A stretch of DNA of 64,000 bases from Ponticaulis sp. (GCA_002692725.1 NZLU01000067.1:186001-250000), one strand, 5' to 3'; counted from the stretch's first letter, positions 43,043-52,268 are shown. Notes: generated by a model not told the origin, from the sequence alone. Numbers and translations: made by a program.

Positions 43043-44062
43043 ATGACTCCAGGTGAACTCCTTAAACCAACCCCCAAAGGGCTGTATTGCCCTCCCGGGG
43101 ATTTCTACATCGACCCCATGGCGGCGGTCGAACGTGCTGTTGTGACCCATGGTCATGCTGATCATGCGCGCGCTGGCCATCAGGCCGTGCTCGCCACGCC
43201 GGAAACACTCAACATCATGGCCGCGCGATATGGCGAAGACTTCACCTCGACACGCCAGACTGCCCAATTGGGGGAAGTGACCGACATAAATGGCGTGAAA
43301 GTCTGGTTCGCGCCGGCAGGGCATGTTCTGGGGTCTGCCCAGGCCGTGGTCGAATATAAAGGCCTGCGCATGGTATGCACCGGAGATTTCAAACGCAGGC
43401 AGGATCCGACCTGCGCCGGGTTTGAAGTCGTCCCCTGTCATGTGTTCATCTCCGAAGCCACATTTGGCATTCCGGTGTTTCGCCATCCCGATGACCGGGC
43501 CGAGATTGCCAAACTTCTGAAAAGCCTCTCGCTCTTTCCCGAGCGGGCACACCTGGTCGGGGTCTACGCCCTTGGCAAAGCCCAACGGGTCATTTCGCTG
43601 ATCCGGGAAGCGGGATACACAGACACCATCTACATACACGGCGCCCTGAAATCTCTGTGCGAACTCTATGAGGCTCACGGTATATCGCTCGGGCCGCTTG
43701 AACCGGCCACGCTGGAAAAAGGCCGCGCCAAAACCGAACAACAGAAATTTGCTGGCAAAATTGTTATGGGTCCGCCCTCCGCGTTTCGTGATACCTGGGC
43801 GAGGCGCTTTCCGGATCCAATCTCCATTTTTTGTTCGGGCTGGATGCGGCTGCGTCAGCGAGCCAAACAAAGCGGCGTCGAGCTCCCCCTCATCCTGTCC
43901 GATCATGCTGACTGGGACGAGCTCACACAGACCGTTCGCGATGTGAACCCGGACGAACTCTGGGTCACCCACGGCAGAGAAGACGCGCTTTGTCGATGGG
44001 CGGAGTTGCAGGGCTATAAGGCCCAGCCCCTACGCCTAGTTGGTTATGAGGAAGAGGGCTGA
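43043..44062 (+). CDS. Ligase-associated DNA exonuclease (MBL-fold)
   Basis: 339 residues of the metallo-beta-lactamase/beta-CASP-like family. Metal motif VVTHGHADHARAGH (about 33-46), PAGHVLGSAQ (about 92-101), TGDFKRRQDPT (about 114-124), EATFGIPVF, and the terminal SDHADWDELTQ and WVTHGRED. This subgroup works with the ATP-dependent ligase, Lhr-type helicase and PdeM in a DNA repair set. In other genomes it usually adjoins the ligase gene; here the ligase is at 57.7 kb. It is divergent from the redoxin gene. Start ATG at 43043. Confidence 0.92.
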   Translation: MTPGELLKPTPKGLYCPPGDFYIDPMAAVERAVVTHGHADHARAGHQAVLATPETLNIMAARYGEDFTSTRQTAQLGEVTDINGVKVWFAPAGHVLGSAQAVVEYKGLRMVCTGDFKRRQDPTCAGFEVVPCHVFISEATFGIPVFRHPDDRAEIAKLLKSLSLFPERAHLVGVYALGKAQRVISLIREAGYTDTIYIHGALKSLCELYEAHGISLGPLEPATLEKGRAKTEQQKFAGKIVMGPPSAFRDTWARRFPDPISIFCSGWMRLRQRAKQSGVELPLILSDHADWDELTQTVRDVNPDELWVTHGREDALCRWAELQGYKAQPLRLVGYEEEG

Positions 44063-44080
44063 TAGAATTGGCTTCGGCGA

Positions 44081-44764
44081 TTAACCGAGCATATCCATCC
44101 GGCCAAATTTGAACTTCATTCCAATTTGCGCGACTGTTGAGTTCCCCGAAAATTCATGTCTTTCCTGAAAATCAGGCTCGAAGCTGGTATCGAAATCCTC
44201 GTAATCGCGATAGGCGACGCGACCGAACAGTTCAAAGGCATCATTTGATCCGAACTCATGCCCCAGTTCCAGCCCGCACTCGACGAAGTTTACGTCGGCA
44301 CAGCTCTCGATAAAGCCGGGGTTTCCATAGTCATAGGTCTTATTCTTACAGATTTCTGTTTGACCAACCCCAACAAACGCACCGATTGACGTCTCAGCGT
44401 TCGGTAAGGTCCAGGCAGCATTCGCACGCGCGCCATACCCATTATTGAATTCGATATATTCGACTTCGTTTGGGTCTTCATACACGAGTTGCTCACTATT
44501 ATTGAACTCGTAGTAAGCGCTACCTCCGATATCAATTGCAGGCGCGACGTCGAAATTAACCCCACCGCCGACACTCCCCTGAACGGCGTCTTTCTCAAAG
44601 CTATAGGGGGAGTCATATTGGTCCATGAAGTAATAATCTTCATCCAGACTGGTGAATTGTCCGCCGACGCCGCCTTCCACATAAATTTCGGGTAGCTCGC
44701 GCTGCGCATGTGCTGCCAGATTGAGAAACAGACAAGCCAGGAATACCGGGATAAATTTAATCAT
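44081..44764 (-). CDS. Putative outer-membrane beta-barrel protein
   Basis: 227 residues with a signal peptide (1-20, cleavage after AHA). The remainder alternates short polar and aromatic strands with glycine (YVEGGVGGQFTSLDEDYYF, GVNFDVAPAIDIGGSAYYEF, AQIGMKFKFG near the C-terminus), as expected of an eight-stranded barrel of the OmpW/OmpA-barrel size. Four cysteines occur in the middle (EICKNKTY...SCADVNFVECG). No family name can be given. Convergent with the exonuclease gene. Confidence 0.6.
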   Translation of the reverse strand: MIKFIPVFLACLFLNLAAHAQRELPEIYVEGGVGGQFTSLDEDYYFMDQYDSPYSFEKDAVQGSVGGGVNFDVAPAIDIGGSAYYEFNNSEQLVYEDPNEVEYIEFNNGYGARANAAWTLPNAETSIGAFVGVGQTEICKNKTYDYGNPGFIESCADVNFVECGLELGHEFGSNDAFELFGRVAYRDYEDFDTSFEPDFQERHEFSGNSTVAQIGMKFKFGRMDMLG

Positions 44765-44899
44765 AATCGTCCCCCATCACATATGATAACGATATCACAA
44801 TTCAGGACTGCATTCAATTTCGTTTCGATACCGTAACAATCTGATTCTGAGCGTTTTTTTGATTTTCTCCAATTGGGCGAGTGGCCGAATGTCTTCCGC

Positions 44900-47800
44900 C
44901 TAGTGGAAATCCCGGCTACGCGGCATGATCTTCACATTCCTCGGATGCGCGGACTGGCGTTGCTCCGGGACAGGGCGCTGAACTTCATCAGCATTGGCGA
45001 GCGCGCCTTTCAGCGGATCGTTCTGGAAATCCTCTGACAGGAATCCAAGATCACTTGTCCTGTCATAGAGCCTGTTCGCAACAATATGAGTCACATTATC
45101 CGCATACTGAATATAGCCTCGGACGTGAATAATCCGTGCACCCATCACTGCGGCCCGGTGCTGCGCCATTACCTTTGGCCAGACCACCACATTCGCGACC
45201 CCGGTTTCATCTTCAAGCGTCATGAATACCACGCCAGAGGCCGAACCCGGCCTCTGACGCACCAGCACCACACCGGCCACATCCACCCGGCGACCATTCC
45301 CGAGCGCCACAGCTTCAGCCGTCGATCGAATACGTTCTTTTGAGTATCGCGCGCGCAGAAAGCTCATCGGATGCGCCTTTAAGGATAAATTCGTCGTCTG
45401 ATAATCCTGAACCACATGCTCTGAGGCGGGCATCTCCGACAACTCGACCTTTGCTTCCCCGCCCTGCTCCCGGGCATCGGCGGCGGCGAACAATGGCAGC
45501 GCTTTATCGGCTGCCTCGCCCCGTACGTCCCACAAAGCTTCACGCCGGTTCTTATCAATCGACCCAAAGGCGTCCGCCGCCGCCAACAGCTCGACCGCCC
45601 GCCGCGAAATTCCGGCCCGGCGCCTGATATCCTCGACGCTTTCATAGCCCTCGCCCCGTGCCGCGATCAGCGCCTCAATTTCATCTTCGCGCAGGCCCGT
45701 CACCTGCCGGAAGCCGAGTCTGATTGGTAAAGTATGCTCGATGCTGTTGTCTCGCGTGCCGCTCGACGCATCTGCGCCTTCGCGGTCGCTTGTGGCGCCC
45801 CCCTCTCCGCCCTCAGGGGGGAGAGGCTTGGGAGGATCAGAAATCGTATTCGATTTCCCGAACAAGGGGGGTGAGGTGGGCAAAACCTTGTATTCGACCT
45901 CACCCCTGCCCCTCGCCTCTCCAGGAGAGGGGATTGGAGCGTTGAAAGATCCGCTAAATTGCTCATGTGGAGCACCACACACAAGCGACCGCGCAGGCAA
46001 AGTTTGTCTTGTTTGCTCGATGCACTTGCCTCGCGTTTCGCTCGCCGCATCTGCGCCTTCGCCTTGCTCGTGTGGAGCACCACACAAACGACTGTGCAGG
46101 CGCAAGGCGCCCGAAGCCGAAGGCGGAGGAACAGCGCCTGAGCAAACCTCAATAACACTATCCCATTCCGAAAAATTCACATCCACAGGCCGAACTTCCA
46201 CCCCGTGCTCGCGGGCATCACGGACAATCTGCGCCGGCGCGTAAAACCCCATGGGCTGGCTGTTCAGAAGGGCTGCGCAGAACACATCGGGATGATGGCA
46301 TTTCAGCCAGGACGAGACATAAACCAGAAGCGCAAAGCTCGCCGCATGGCTTTCCGGAAAGCCATACTCGCCAAACCCCTTCACCTGATCAAAACAGCGT
46401 TTTGAAAATTCCGGATCATAGCCGCGCGCCACCATGCGCCCGACCATTTTGTCTTCATAATTCTGGATGGTGCCCACTTTGCGAAACGTCGCCATGGCCC
46501 GGCGCAGACCATTGGCTTCTTCGGGCGTAAACTTCGCCGCATCGATCGAAATCTGCATGGCCTGTTCCTGAAACAGGGGCACACCCAATGTCCGCTTCAG
46601 AATGCGCGCCAGTTCATCAGGCGGGCCATGCTCAGGCGCGGGGCTCGGATAGGTCACCGTTTCCAGCCCTTTGCGGCGGCGCAGATAGGGGTGCACCATG
46701 TCGCCCTGAATAGGCCCGGGCCGGACGATCGCCACTTCGATCACCAGATCATAGAAACATCGCGGTCGCAGCCGCGGCAGCATGTTCATCTGCGCCCGGC
46801 TTTCGACCTGAAACACGCCAAGGCTGTCTGCTTCGCACAGCATGTCATAAGTCGCCGGATCCTCCACCGGCAAGGTGGCCAGCGTATAGGTCTGCCCCTT
46901 ATGCGCGGCGATTATATCGAACGCCTTGCGAATGCAGGTGAGCATGCCAAGCGCCAGCACATCCACCTTCATAATGCCAAGCGCCTCGATATCGTCCTTA
47001 TCCCATTCGATAAAAGTGCGCTCATCCATGGCGGCATTACCAATCGGCACGGTCTCGATCAGCGGCCCGCGCGTCAGTACAAACCCGCCCACATGCTGCG
47101 ACAAATGCCGCGGAAAACCGAGCAGCTGTTTGGTCAGCGTAATCGCCCGGCGGATCAGCGGTGAAGCCGGATCAAGCCCGGCCTTTGCGATCTGCTCGGT
47201 ATGGATCTCCTTCCCCCAGCTGCCCCATACCGTACCGGCGAGCACCGACGCCACATCCTCGGAAAGCCCCAGCGCCTTGCAAACCTCCCGCACAGCCGAA
47301 CGTGGTCGATAGCTGATCACCGTCGCCGTCAGCGCCGCCTTGTGCCGTCCATACCGACGGTAAACATACTGGATGACTTCTTCCCGGCGCTCATGCTCGA
47401 AATCGACATCAATATCGGGCGGCTCTTTGCGCTCCTTCGAAATAAACCGCTCAAACAGAAGACTGGTCGTATCCGGGTCCACACTCGTCACGCCAAGGCA
47501 ATAACAAACGGCGGAATTGGCCGCTGAGCCGCGCCCCTGACAGAGGATTTTTTGCGCCCGCGCCCAGGCCACAATGTCATGCACGGTGAGAAAATACTGC
47601 GCGTAATTCAGCTCAGAGATCAGCGCGAGTTCCTTTTCCAGCTGCTCTCTTATCCGGTCGGGCACGCCCCAGGGATAACGCCAGTCCGCACCAGTCCATG
47701 TGAGATCTTCCAGATGCTGCTGCGGCGATTTCCCCGGCGGCACGGGCTCATCGGGATACTCATAAGCCAGCTCATCCAGCGAAAACCGACAGCGCTCAAC

Positions 47801-48547
47801 AATTTCAGATGTCCGCCTGAGCGCCGCCTCGAACCCGCGAAACAGCCGGGCCATTTCCTCTGGCCCTTTCAGATAGCGTTCGGCATTCGCTTCCAGCCGG
47901 AAGCCCGCCTCGTCAATCGAGCAATGTTCCCGGATACAGGTCAGCACATCCTGAAGCGGTCGCCGGTCCGGCTCATGATAAAGCACATCATTTGTGGCGA
48001 TGATCGGTACACCGCAATTCGCACCCAGCTCCGCCAGCCGCGCAATGCGCTCACGGTTTCGTCCCCCAAACCCAAACCGCGCAGCCAGATACACCCGCCC
48101 CGGCCAGACCTTCCCCAAACGCGCAAGAGTTTCCTCAAACGCACGGCCGGATTGACCCGCCGGACAGACGATGAAAATCTGGTCCGTACTCTGATCAATT
48201 ACCTCCTCGAGCGTCAGATGGCATTCGCCCTTTTCCGCCTTCAGCTTGCCCTGTGACAGCAGGGTGGAGAGCCGGCCATACGCCTCACGCGTTTGCGGAT
48301 AACAGATCAGCTCAAGCCCATCCTCCAGCACCAGTCGTGCGCCGACCAAGAGCCGCACGCCCATTTCCTTTGCCGCGATATGCGCCCGCACCACACCGGC
48401 CAAAGTGTTCCGGTCGGCCACACCAATGGCAGACATACCCAGCGCCTTTGCCGCCGCCACGAATTCTGCCGCATGGCTCGCGCCGCGCAAAAACGAGAAA
48501 TTCGTCGTCACAGCCAGTTCAGCAAAGTCCGGGCCTTCTGCGGTCAT
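44900..48547 (-). CDS. dnaE2: Error-prone DNA polymerase DnaE2 (ImuC) with repeat-derived insert
   Basis: 1215 residues, the catalytic subunit of the SOS mutasome with ImuA and ImuB. N-terminal PHP domain (FAELAVTTNFSFLRGASHAA), polymerase core with GRGSAANSAVCYCLG and the catalytic aspartates in PDIDVDFEHERRE, helix-hairpin-helix region FRQVTGLREDEIEALIAARG (near 944-963), and OB-fold near the C-terminus (VDVAGVVLVRQRPGSASGV). Residues about 802-938 are foreign to the family: they are translated from a 411-bp cluster of palindromic repeat elements lying in a loop just before RLGFRQV. The reading frame is preserved. The start overlaps the stop of imuB (ATGA), so the genes are coupled. SOS-controlled from the box at 51034. 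Confidence 0.9.
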   Translation of the reverse strand: MTAEGPDFAELAVTTNFSFLRGASHAAEFVAAAKALGMSAIGVADRNTLAGVVRAHIAAKEMGVRLLVGARLVLEDGLELICYPQTREAYGRLSTLLSQGKLKAEKGECHLTLEEVIDQSTDQIFIVCPAGQSGRAFEETLARLGKVWPGRVYLAARFGFGGRNRERIARLAELGANCGVPIIATNDVLYHEPDRRPLQDVLTCIREHCSIDEAGFRLEANAERYLKGPEEMARLFRGFEAALRRTSEIVERCRFSLDELAYEYPDEPVPPGKSPQQHLEDLTWTGADWRYPWGVPDRIREQLEKELALISELNYAQYFLTVHDIVAWARAQKILCQGRGSAANSAVCYCLGVTSVDPDTTSLLFERFISKERKEPPDIDVDFEHERREEVIQYVYRRYGRHKAALTATVISYRPRSAVREVCKALGLSEDVASVLAGTVWGSWGKEIHTEQIAKAGLDPASPLIRRAITLTKQLLGFPRHLSQHVGGFVLTRGPLIETVPIGNAAMDERTFIEWDKDDIEALGIMKVDVLALGMLTCIRKAFDIIAAHKGQTYTLATLPVEDPATYDMLCEADSLGVFQVESRAQMNMLPRLRPRCFYDLVIEVAIVRPGPIQGDMVHPYLRRRKGLETVTYPSPAPEHGPPDELARILKRTLGVPLFQEQAMQISIDAAKFTPEEANGLRRAMATFRKVGTIQNYEDKMVGRMVARGYDPEFSKRCFDQVKGFGEYGFPESHAASFALLVYVSSWLKCHHPDVFCAALLNSQPMGFYAPAQIVRDAREHGVEVRPVDVNFSEWDSVIEVCSGAVPPPSASGALRLHSRLCGAPHEQGEGADAASETRGKCIEQTRQTLPARSLVCGAPHEQFSGSFNAPIPSPGEARGRGEVEYKVLPTSPPLFGKSNTISDPPKPLPPEGGEGGATSDREGADASSGTRDNSIEHTLPIRLGFRQVTGLREDEIEALIAARGEGYESVEDIRRRAGISRRAVELLAAADAFGSIDKNRREALWDVRGEAADKALPLFAAADAREQGGEAKVELSEMPASEHVVQDYQTTNLSLKAHPMSFLRARYSKERIRSTAEAVALGNGRRVDVAGVVLVRQRPGSASGVVFMTLEDETGVANVVVWPKVMAQHRAAVMGARIIHVRGYIQYADNVTHIVANRLYDRTSDLGFLSEDFQNDPLKGALANADEVQRPVPEQRQSAHPRNVKIMPRSRDFH
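45734..46144 (-). repeat. Composite palindromic repeat cluster inserted in frame in dnaE2
   Basis: It contains one complete 131-bp element (46014-46144) ending TGCTCGATG and CTGAGCA, almost the same as that in imuB. Parts of a second copy lie at 45735-45800 and 45961-46003, split by a unit with CCTCTCC-A-GGAGAGG (45916-45930) and CCCTCAGGGGGGAGAGG. The whole adds 137 codons without a stop in the coding frame. Confidence 0.85.
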
Positions 48548-50397
48548 GAAAACACACCCGCCATCACCCAATAGGGCGTCCCGCTCCGGCCATCATGATA
48601 AAGCCCGACCCGCGCAATCCAGTAGCGGCGCCCCTCTTCATCCTCGACGCGGTAATAGTCTTTGGCGCGAGGTAGAAAGCCCTTCTCCCCCTCGTGGGGA
48701 GAAGGGTTTGGGATGAGGGGGGAGCGCGAAGCGCTTTGGGGTGTAGTTTTGTTCACCTGCTCGATGCTGTTGTCTCGCATTCCGCTCGACGCATCTGCGC
48801 CCGACCCTTGGTCGTGTGGATCACCACACAAACGACTGTGCAGGCGCAAGTCGCCCGGAGCCGAAGGAGAAGGAATAGCGACTGAGCAATCAGATAAAAA
48901 ATCGAGCTGTTTACCCCTCTCCTCTCCAGGAGAGAGGTTTTCTCTTATCTCCACAAACCGCCACCATTCGGGTGCAATCCGCTCGGGCCCGTCCGCGCGG
49001 ACAACCCGCCGCGTCTGCTTTCGCCAGACGAACCGAAGCGGCGGACCATCCGGCACTTCGGCCAGCACCTGAACCGGCTCTGGAAAGGAAAACACACGTA
49101 AAGGCCGCGGGCCGGTCTCATGAGCGGCCTGCCGCTCAGGCCAGACGCCTTCAAACACGCGCATGTCTTCGGCGCGCTCCGGCAAATGGCTCGCCACAGG
49201 CCAGCGCAGGATCACCGCCCCATCCCCGAGCCGCGCACTCACCCGGTCACCCAGAGCCGCCAGGGCCACATCATCCCGCGCCTTGCCGGAGAGCTCTGCC
49301 GACAGGGCCATGGGCCCGGCCTCAACCGGCCCGGCAAGCCGCGCCTCAAGCAGAAAAAGATCAATCCCGAACCCCGGATCAATCTTGTCGATCCGCTCGG
49401 CGAACAGGCGCAGAATATGCCCGTCCTGCCGCACAGGCCGGGCGGCCCGGACCGCAATGGTCGAGACTTTGCCATCGGCCTTGAAAGCATGAAAGGAAAA
49501 GGCGCGCGCGCCCTGCCCGGCAGCCGTCAGGTCAGCACATAGCGTCTCCGTCACCCGGCGCAGCCCCTCCCAGACCGCTTCCGTCGATGCAATCGGTTCC
49601 GGACAGGACAACCGCGCCGAAAAGTCCGGTTTAGGCCGAAAGGGTTTGAGCGGTTCATGCCTCAGCCCCAGCGCCTGATCCAGCCGCAGCACCACCCGAC
49701 CCGCCGCCTCCGCAGACTGAAATCGCCGGGCCAGCGCCTTGCGATCCATCCCATAGAGCTGACCAATCCGCGTCAGACCGAACCGGCGCAGAAGCTGGCA
49801 TGTCTCGGGTGAGAGCCGAAGGCCCATCATGGGCAAACCGGACAATGCGGGCTGTTCCTCTCCTTCCGCGCAAAAACTCAACCGCTCGCCGCCTCGCGCC
49901 AGCGCCCAGGCCGCTGCCGGCGTCGACGCAAAGGCCATACGCACCGAATATCCGGTCTCGTCCAGACGGGCGCGCAATTCATCGGCCATACCGGCTTCGC
50001 CCCCGAACAGATGATCGCATCCGGTGGTCTCCAGCATCAGCCCATCTTCCCCATCCCGCGCAATCAGCGGCGTGAACCGGACCAACCATTCAATCAGCTT
50101 ATTCATCGCACGGGTATCACTCGCCCGATCAATCTCTTCAGAGAGAAGCTCCGGAAGTCGCGACCGGGCATCCGTCAGCGGCAGCCCCGCCTGCACACCC
50201 GCCTGTTTCGCGAGGCTGTTCGCCGCCACAACACGCAGGCCATGCGGCCCTGGCTCCACCAGGGCGAAAGGCTGTTTTCTAACCGGTTTGCCGGAAGGGT
50301 CGGATGTCTGCGCTCCGCTCTTTTGGCTTGCCCACCTCGCGCGGCGCAACCGGTCGAGCGGCCAGTCCGGGAACCAGAGAGAGAGAAAACGTTTCAT
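48544..50397 (-). CDS. imuB: ImuB, Y-family polymerase-like mutasome subunit, with repeat-derived insert
   Basis: 617 residues of inactive Y-family polymerase, adaptor of the translesion mutasome that links ImuA, DnaE2 and the sliding clamp. N-terminus MKRFLSLWFPDWPLDRLRR, domain continuing with GVQAGLPLTDARSRLP, and LRRFGLTRIGQLYGMDRKAL as helix-hairpin-helix. The catalytic acidic residues of true Y-polymerases are not kept (as in the family). Residues about 504-580, before the conserved RAKDYYRVEDEEGRRYW, derive from repeat elements (48758-48888 and the palindrome at 48680-48706). Overlaps imuA by 119 bp and dnaE2 by 4 bp. Confidence 0.9.
   Translation of the reverse strand: MKRFLSLWFPDWPLDRLRRARWASQKSGAQTSDPSGKPVRKQPFALVEPGPHGLRVVAANSLAKQAGVQAGLPLTDARSRLPELLSEEIDRASDTRAMNKLIEWLVRFTPLIARDGEDGLMLETTGCDHLFGGEAGMADELRARLDETGYSVRMAFASTPAAAWALARGGERLSFCAEGEEQPALSGLPMMGLRLSPETCQLLRRFGLTRIGQLYGMDRKALARRFQSAEAAGRVVLRLDQALGLRHEPLKPFRPKPDFSARLSCPEPIASTEAVWEGLRRVTETLCADLTAAGQGARAFSFHAFKADGKVSTIAVRAARPVRQDGHILRLFAERIDKIDPGFGIDLFLLEARLAGPVEAGPMALSAELSGKARDDVALAALGDRVSARLGDGAVILRWPVASHLPERAEDMRVFEGVWPERQAAHETGPRPLRVFSFPEPVQVLAEVPDGPPLRFVWRKQTRRVVRADGPERIAPEWWRFVEIRENLSPGEERGKQLDFLSDCSVAIPSPSAPGDLRLHSRLCGDPHDQGSGADASSGMRDNSIEQVNKTTPQSASRSPLIPNPSPHEGEKGFLPRAKDYYRVEDEEGRRYWIARVGLYHDGRSGTPYWVMAGVFS
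48680..48706. repeat. 11-bp perfect palindrome unit within imuB
   Basis: CCCTTCTCCCC-CTCGT-GGGGAGAAGGG. A second palindrome (CTCTCC-A-GGAGAG, 48923-48935) lies on the other side of the 131-bp element. Both kinds occur also in the dnaE2 insert and at 26487. Confidence 0.75.
48758..48888 (-). repeat. 131-bp repeat element inserted in frame in imuB
   Basis: Ends TGCTCGATG and CTGAGCA (coding strand TGCTCA...GAGCA), with a central GTGTGG...CCACAC palindrome. Same length and phase as the copy at 46014-46144 in dnaE2; the encoded 44-residue peptides agree at 30 positions by direct comparison. Confidence 0.88.
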
Positions 50398-51031
50398 CGT
50401 CAAACTCCAGATCAAATACGGCTCCGGCTTTTTCAGGTGCCGTTCGCGATCGTTCCAGCTCCGCCCGCCAGCGCATCCTGCCGGGTGCCTGCGGGTCATA
50501 TTTGTTCGGTGAAGAGGCTCTCGGGCTCACCCGCCAGCGCGCCTCGGCCGCCGTCACCCCTTCGCGGGTATAGGGCATGAGCGCCACCACCGGCACACCG
50601 CGCTCCCGACTGGCCAGCGTCAGCCGCCGGGTTGCGGTAAAATCTGCGCCGGCAAGTTCCGCCACGACAAGAGAGACCGCGCCACTCGTCACGCCTTCCT
50701 CAACCACCCAGAGCGCTTCATCCAGTTTGCGCGGCGAGACGAAGAGACACGCCACATCTCCCCGCCAGAAGCCGCGTATCGCCTCCTGTCTCGGCAAACC
50801 GAATTCAGACGCAAAGCGCGCCTGCGCGACCCAGAGCACTGACCTGGGCGGGGCCTCACTCAGGGCCGCGCAGGCAAACCCGGTCAGCGCTGCAAAATCA
50901 CCGAACCGGGTTTCAACCAATTCATGGACTCCGGCCTTGCCCAGCCCGAAGGGAAAGGGCAGTTTAGAGGGCGCTGACGTCGCCCGGCACGGGCGCACCA
51001 GCCCCTGAGATTTCAGGGCCGTTAAATCCAT
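50279..51031 (-). CDS. imuA: ImuA, RecA-like mutasome subunit
   Basis: 250 residues of the ImuA (SulA/RecA-related) type, with HELVETRFGDFAALTGFACA near the start, VLWVAQARFASEFG and GAVSLVVAELAGADFTATRR; no clear Walker A. It assists DnaE2-ImuB translesion synthesis. First gene of the imuA-imuB-dnaE2 operon; the 3' end overlaps imuB by 119 bp. An SOS box lies immediately upstream of the ATG, overlapping the ribosome-binding area, so LexA would block transcription near its start. Confidence 0.87.
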   Translation of the reverse strand: MDLTALKSQGLVRPCRATSAPSKLPFPFGLGKAGVHELVETRFGDFAALTGFACAALSEAPPRSVLWVAQARFASEFGLPRQEAIRGFWRGDVACLFVSPRKLDEALWVVEEGVTSGAVSLVVAELAGADFTATRRLTLASRERGVPVVALMPYTREGVTAAEARWRVSPRASSPNKYDPQAPGRMRWRAELERSRTAPEKAGAVFDLEFDDETFSLSLVPGLAARPVAPREVGKPKERSADIRPFRQTG

Positions 51032-51033
51032 TT

Positions 51034-51048
51034 GTTCTCTTTTTGTTC
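51034..51048. promoter_or_regulatory. LexA (SOS) box GTTC-N7-GTTC
   Basis: The alphaproteobacterial LexA consensus: GTTC at 51034-51037 and 51045-51048 with seven bases between, three bases upstream of the imuA ATG. Confidence 0.85.
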
Positions 51049-51121
51049 TTTTGTCGAAAAAGAGTCAACAGGGGTCTGAAAAGACTCCGGATTTTGCCTG
51101 TGAAGAAGTGAAAGCCCGCGC

Positions 51122-51370
51122 CTAAAGCCCGGCCAGCTGTTCGATCAGAATATCCAGCTTGCGCCCAAGCTCATTCAGCTCGCCATTCTCATCCTTGCCC
51201 GCGCTTTCCAGCCGCTCCGAACAGACCCGACGCAAGGCATCAGCGAGGTCCGGAGACATGTGCACCTGCGACAGCGCCTGGAAAAGCTGAACCTTCATCG
51301 AGCCACCCATATCCAGATGTTCCAGCATCCATTGGGCGTTGCTTCGCGGAAGAGTGATTTCATCAGCCAT
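51122..51370 (-). CDS. Small protein of unknown function
   Basis: 82 residues from the ATG at 51370. Mostly helical and mildly acidic, without signal peptide or membrane segment: SNAQWMLEHLDMGGSMKVQL, DLADALRRVCSERLES, LGRKLDILIEQLAGL. No family recognised. It lies 73 bp before the SOS box, between the 2OG oxygenase and imuA on the same strand; the 3' end is separate from the mutasome operon. Confidence 0.6.
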   Translation of the reverse strand: MADEITLPRSNAQWMLEHLDMGGSMKVQLFQALSQVHMSPDLADALRRVCSERLESAGKDENGELNELGRKLDILIEQLAGL

Positions 51371-51419
51371 ACACATGAAACCATCATGGTTCGCTCATGC
51401 AGGCAAGCTGGCTCAAAAC

Positions 51420-52115
51420 CTAGCTGGCATCGTGAAAGATCAGGCCGAGCGTAAATCGCTCGCCGTTTCGAACCTCATTCACACCATGCCGCATTTGCGT
51501 GTGATACCAGCCGCGCTTGCCTTCGACCGGGCGCTCACGCACCGGGATCACAATCCCCTCGCCTTTCTGCGGCACGATCACACGCGGAATGGACTGCATG
51601 CGCGGGCGCTGTTCCACCAGCACAAGCTCACCGCCCTCATAATCATTGGCCGGGTCTGACAGGCCGACAATCACCTGAAGCGGAAAATGAACCTCGCCAT
51701 AAAGATCCTGATGCAGGCAGTTATAATCCCCCGGCCCATAGCGAAGAATGAGCGGCGTGGGCCGCGCCTGTCCCGCCTCATGGCACCGGGCAAGCAGCGC
51801 CTCATGATCCAAAGGCCAGTCCGCGGGCTTACCAGCCCGTTCCGCCCAGACATTCGCAACGCCCGCAAGTCGCGGATAAATCTGCGACCTCAGATCACCG
51901 ACAAGATCCGGCAGAGGGTAAGCGAAATAGCGATACTCACCCCGGCCAAAACTGTAGCGCTGCATGGAAATGGTCGACCGATAGCGGTCATCCTCGCCAT
52001 AGTGCCCAATCAGCTCATCACAGGCCGCAGCTGACACAAGCCCCGGCATTCGGGCAAATCCGTTTTGATCAAGCTGAGTCAGAAGGTCTTCTGAAGACGG
52101 GTCTGTATCGGTCAT
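51420..52115 (-). CDS. 2-oxoglutarate/Fe(II)-dependent dioxygenase
   Basis: 231 residues with a jelly-roll core. Iron ligands are His and Asp in NCLHQDLYGEVHFP (about 142-155) and a distal His in QMRHGVNEV, with the 2-oxoglutarate-binding Arg in RFTLGLIFHD near the C-terminus. This resembles prolyl-hydroxylase/AlkB-neighbour type proteins annotated only as 2OG-Fe(II) oxygenase. The substrate is unknown. The position next to SOS genes could point to nucleic-acid repair, but no specific motif shows it. Start ATG at 52115. Confidence 0.8.
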   Translation of the reverse strand: MTDTDPSSEDLLTQLDQNGFARMPGLVSAAACDELIGHYGEDDRYRSTISMQRYSFGRGEYRYFAYPLPDLVGDLRSQIYPRLAGVANVWAERAGKPADWPLDHEALLARCHEAGQARPTPLILRYGPGDYNCLHQDLYGEVHFPLQVIVGLSDPANDYEGGELVLVEQRPRMQSIPRVIVPQKGEGIVIPVRERPVEGKRGWYHTQMRHGVNEVRNGERFTLGLIFHDAS

Positions 52116-52268
52116 GTCTGTGTCCTGTGTCTCCAACACTATATGGCCCCGATAGACAGGCTTGCAGCCCGATTATTGCGCCACCAGAGAGACCTCACAC
52201 AATAAAAACTGATCATTCGATCAATTTTCACCATTGTGTGATCGGAAGCCAGCCTGTAAATCAGAACC

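Noticed and set aside
43013-43972. 319-codon open frame antisense to the exonuclease gene
   Set aside because: It lies fully inside the conserved exonuclease gene, has no family motif and only reflects high-GC codon bias.
45700-46244. Several open frames on both strands in the dnaE2 repeat cluster
   Set aside because: Palindromic composition keeps several frames open; only the dnaE2 frame is continuous with conserved domains on both sides.
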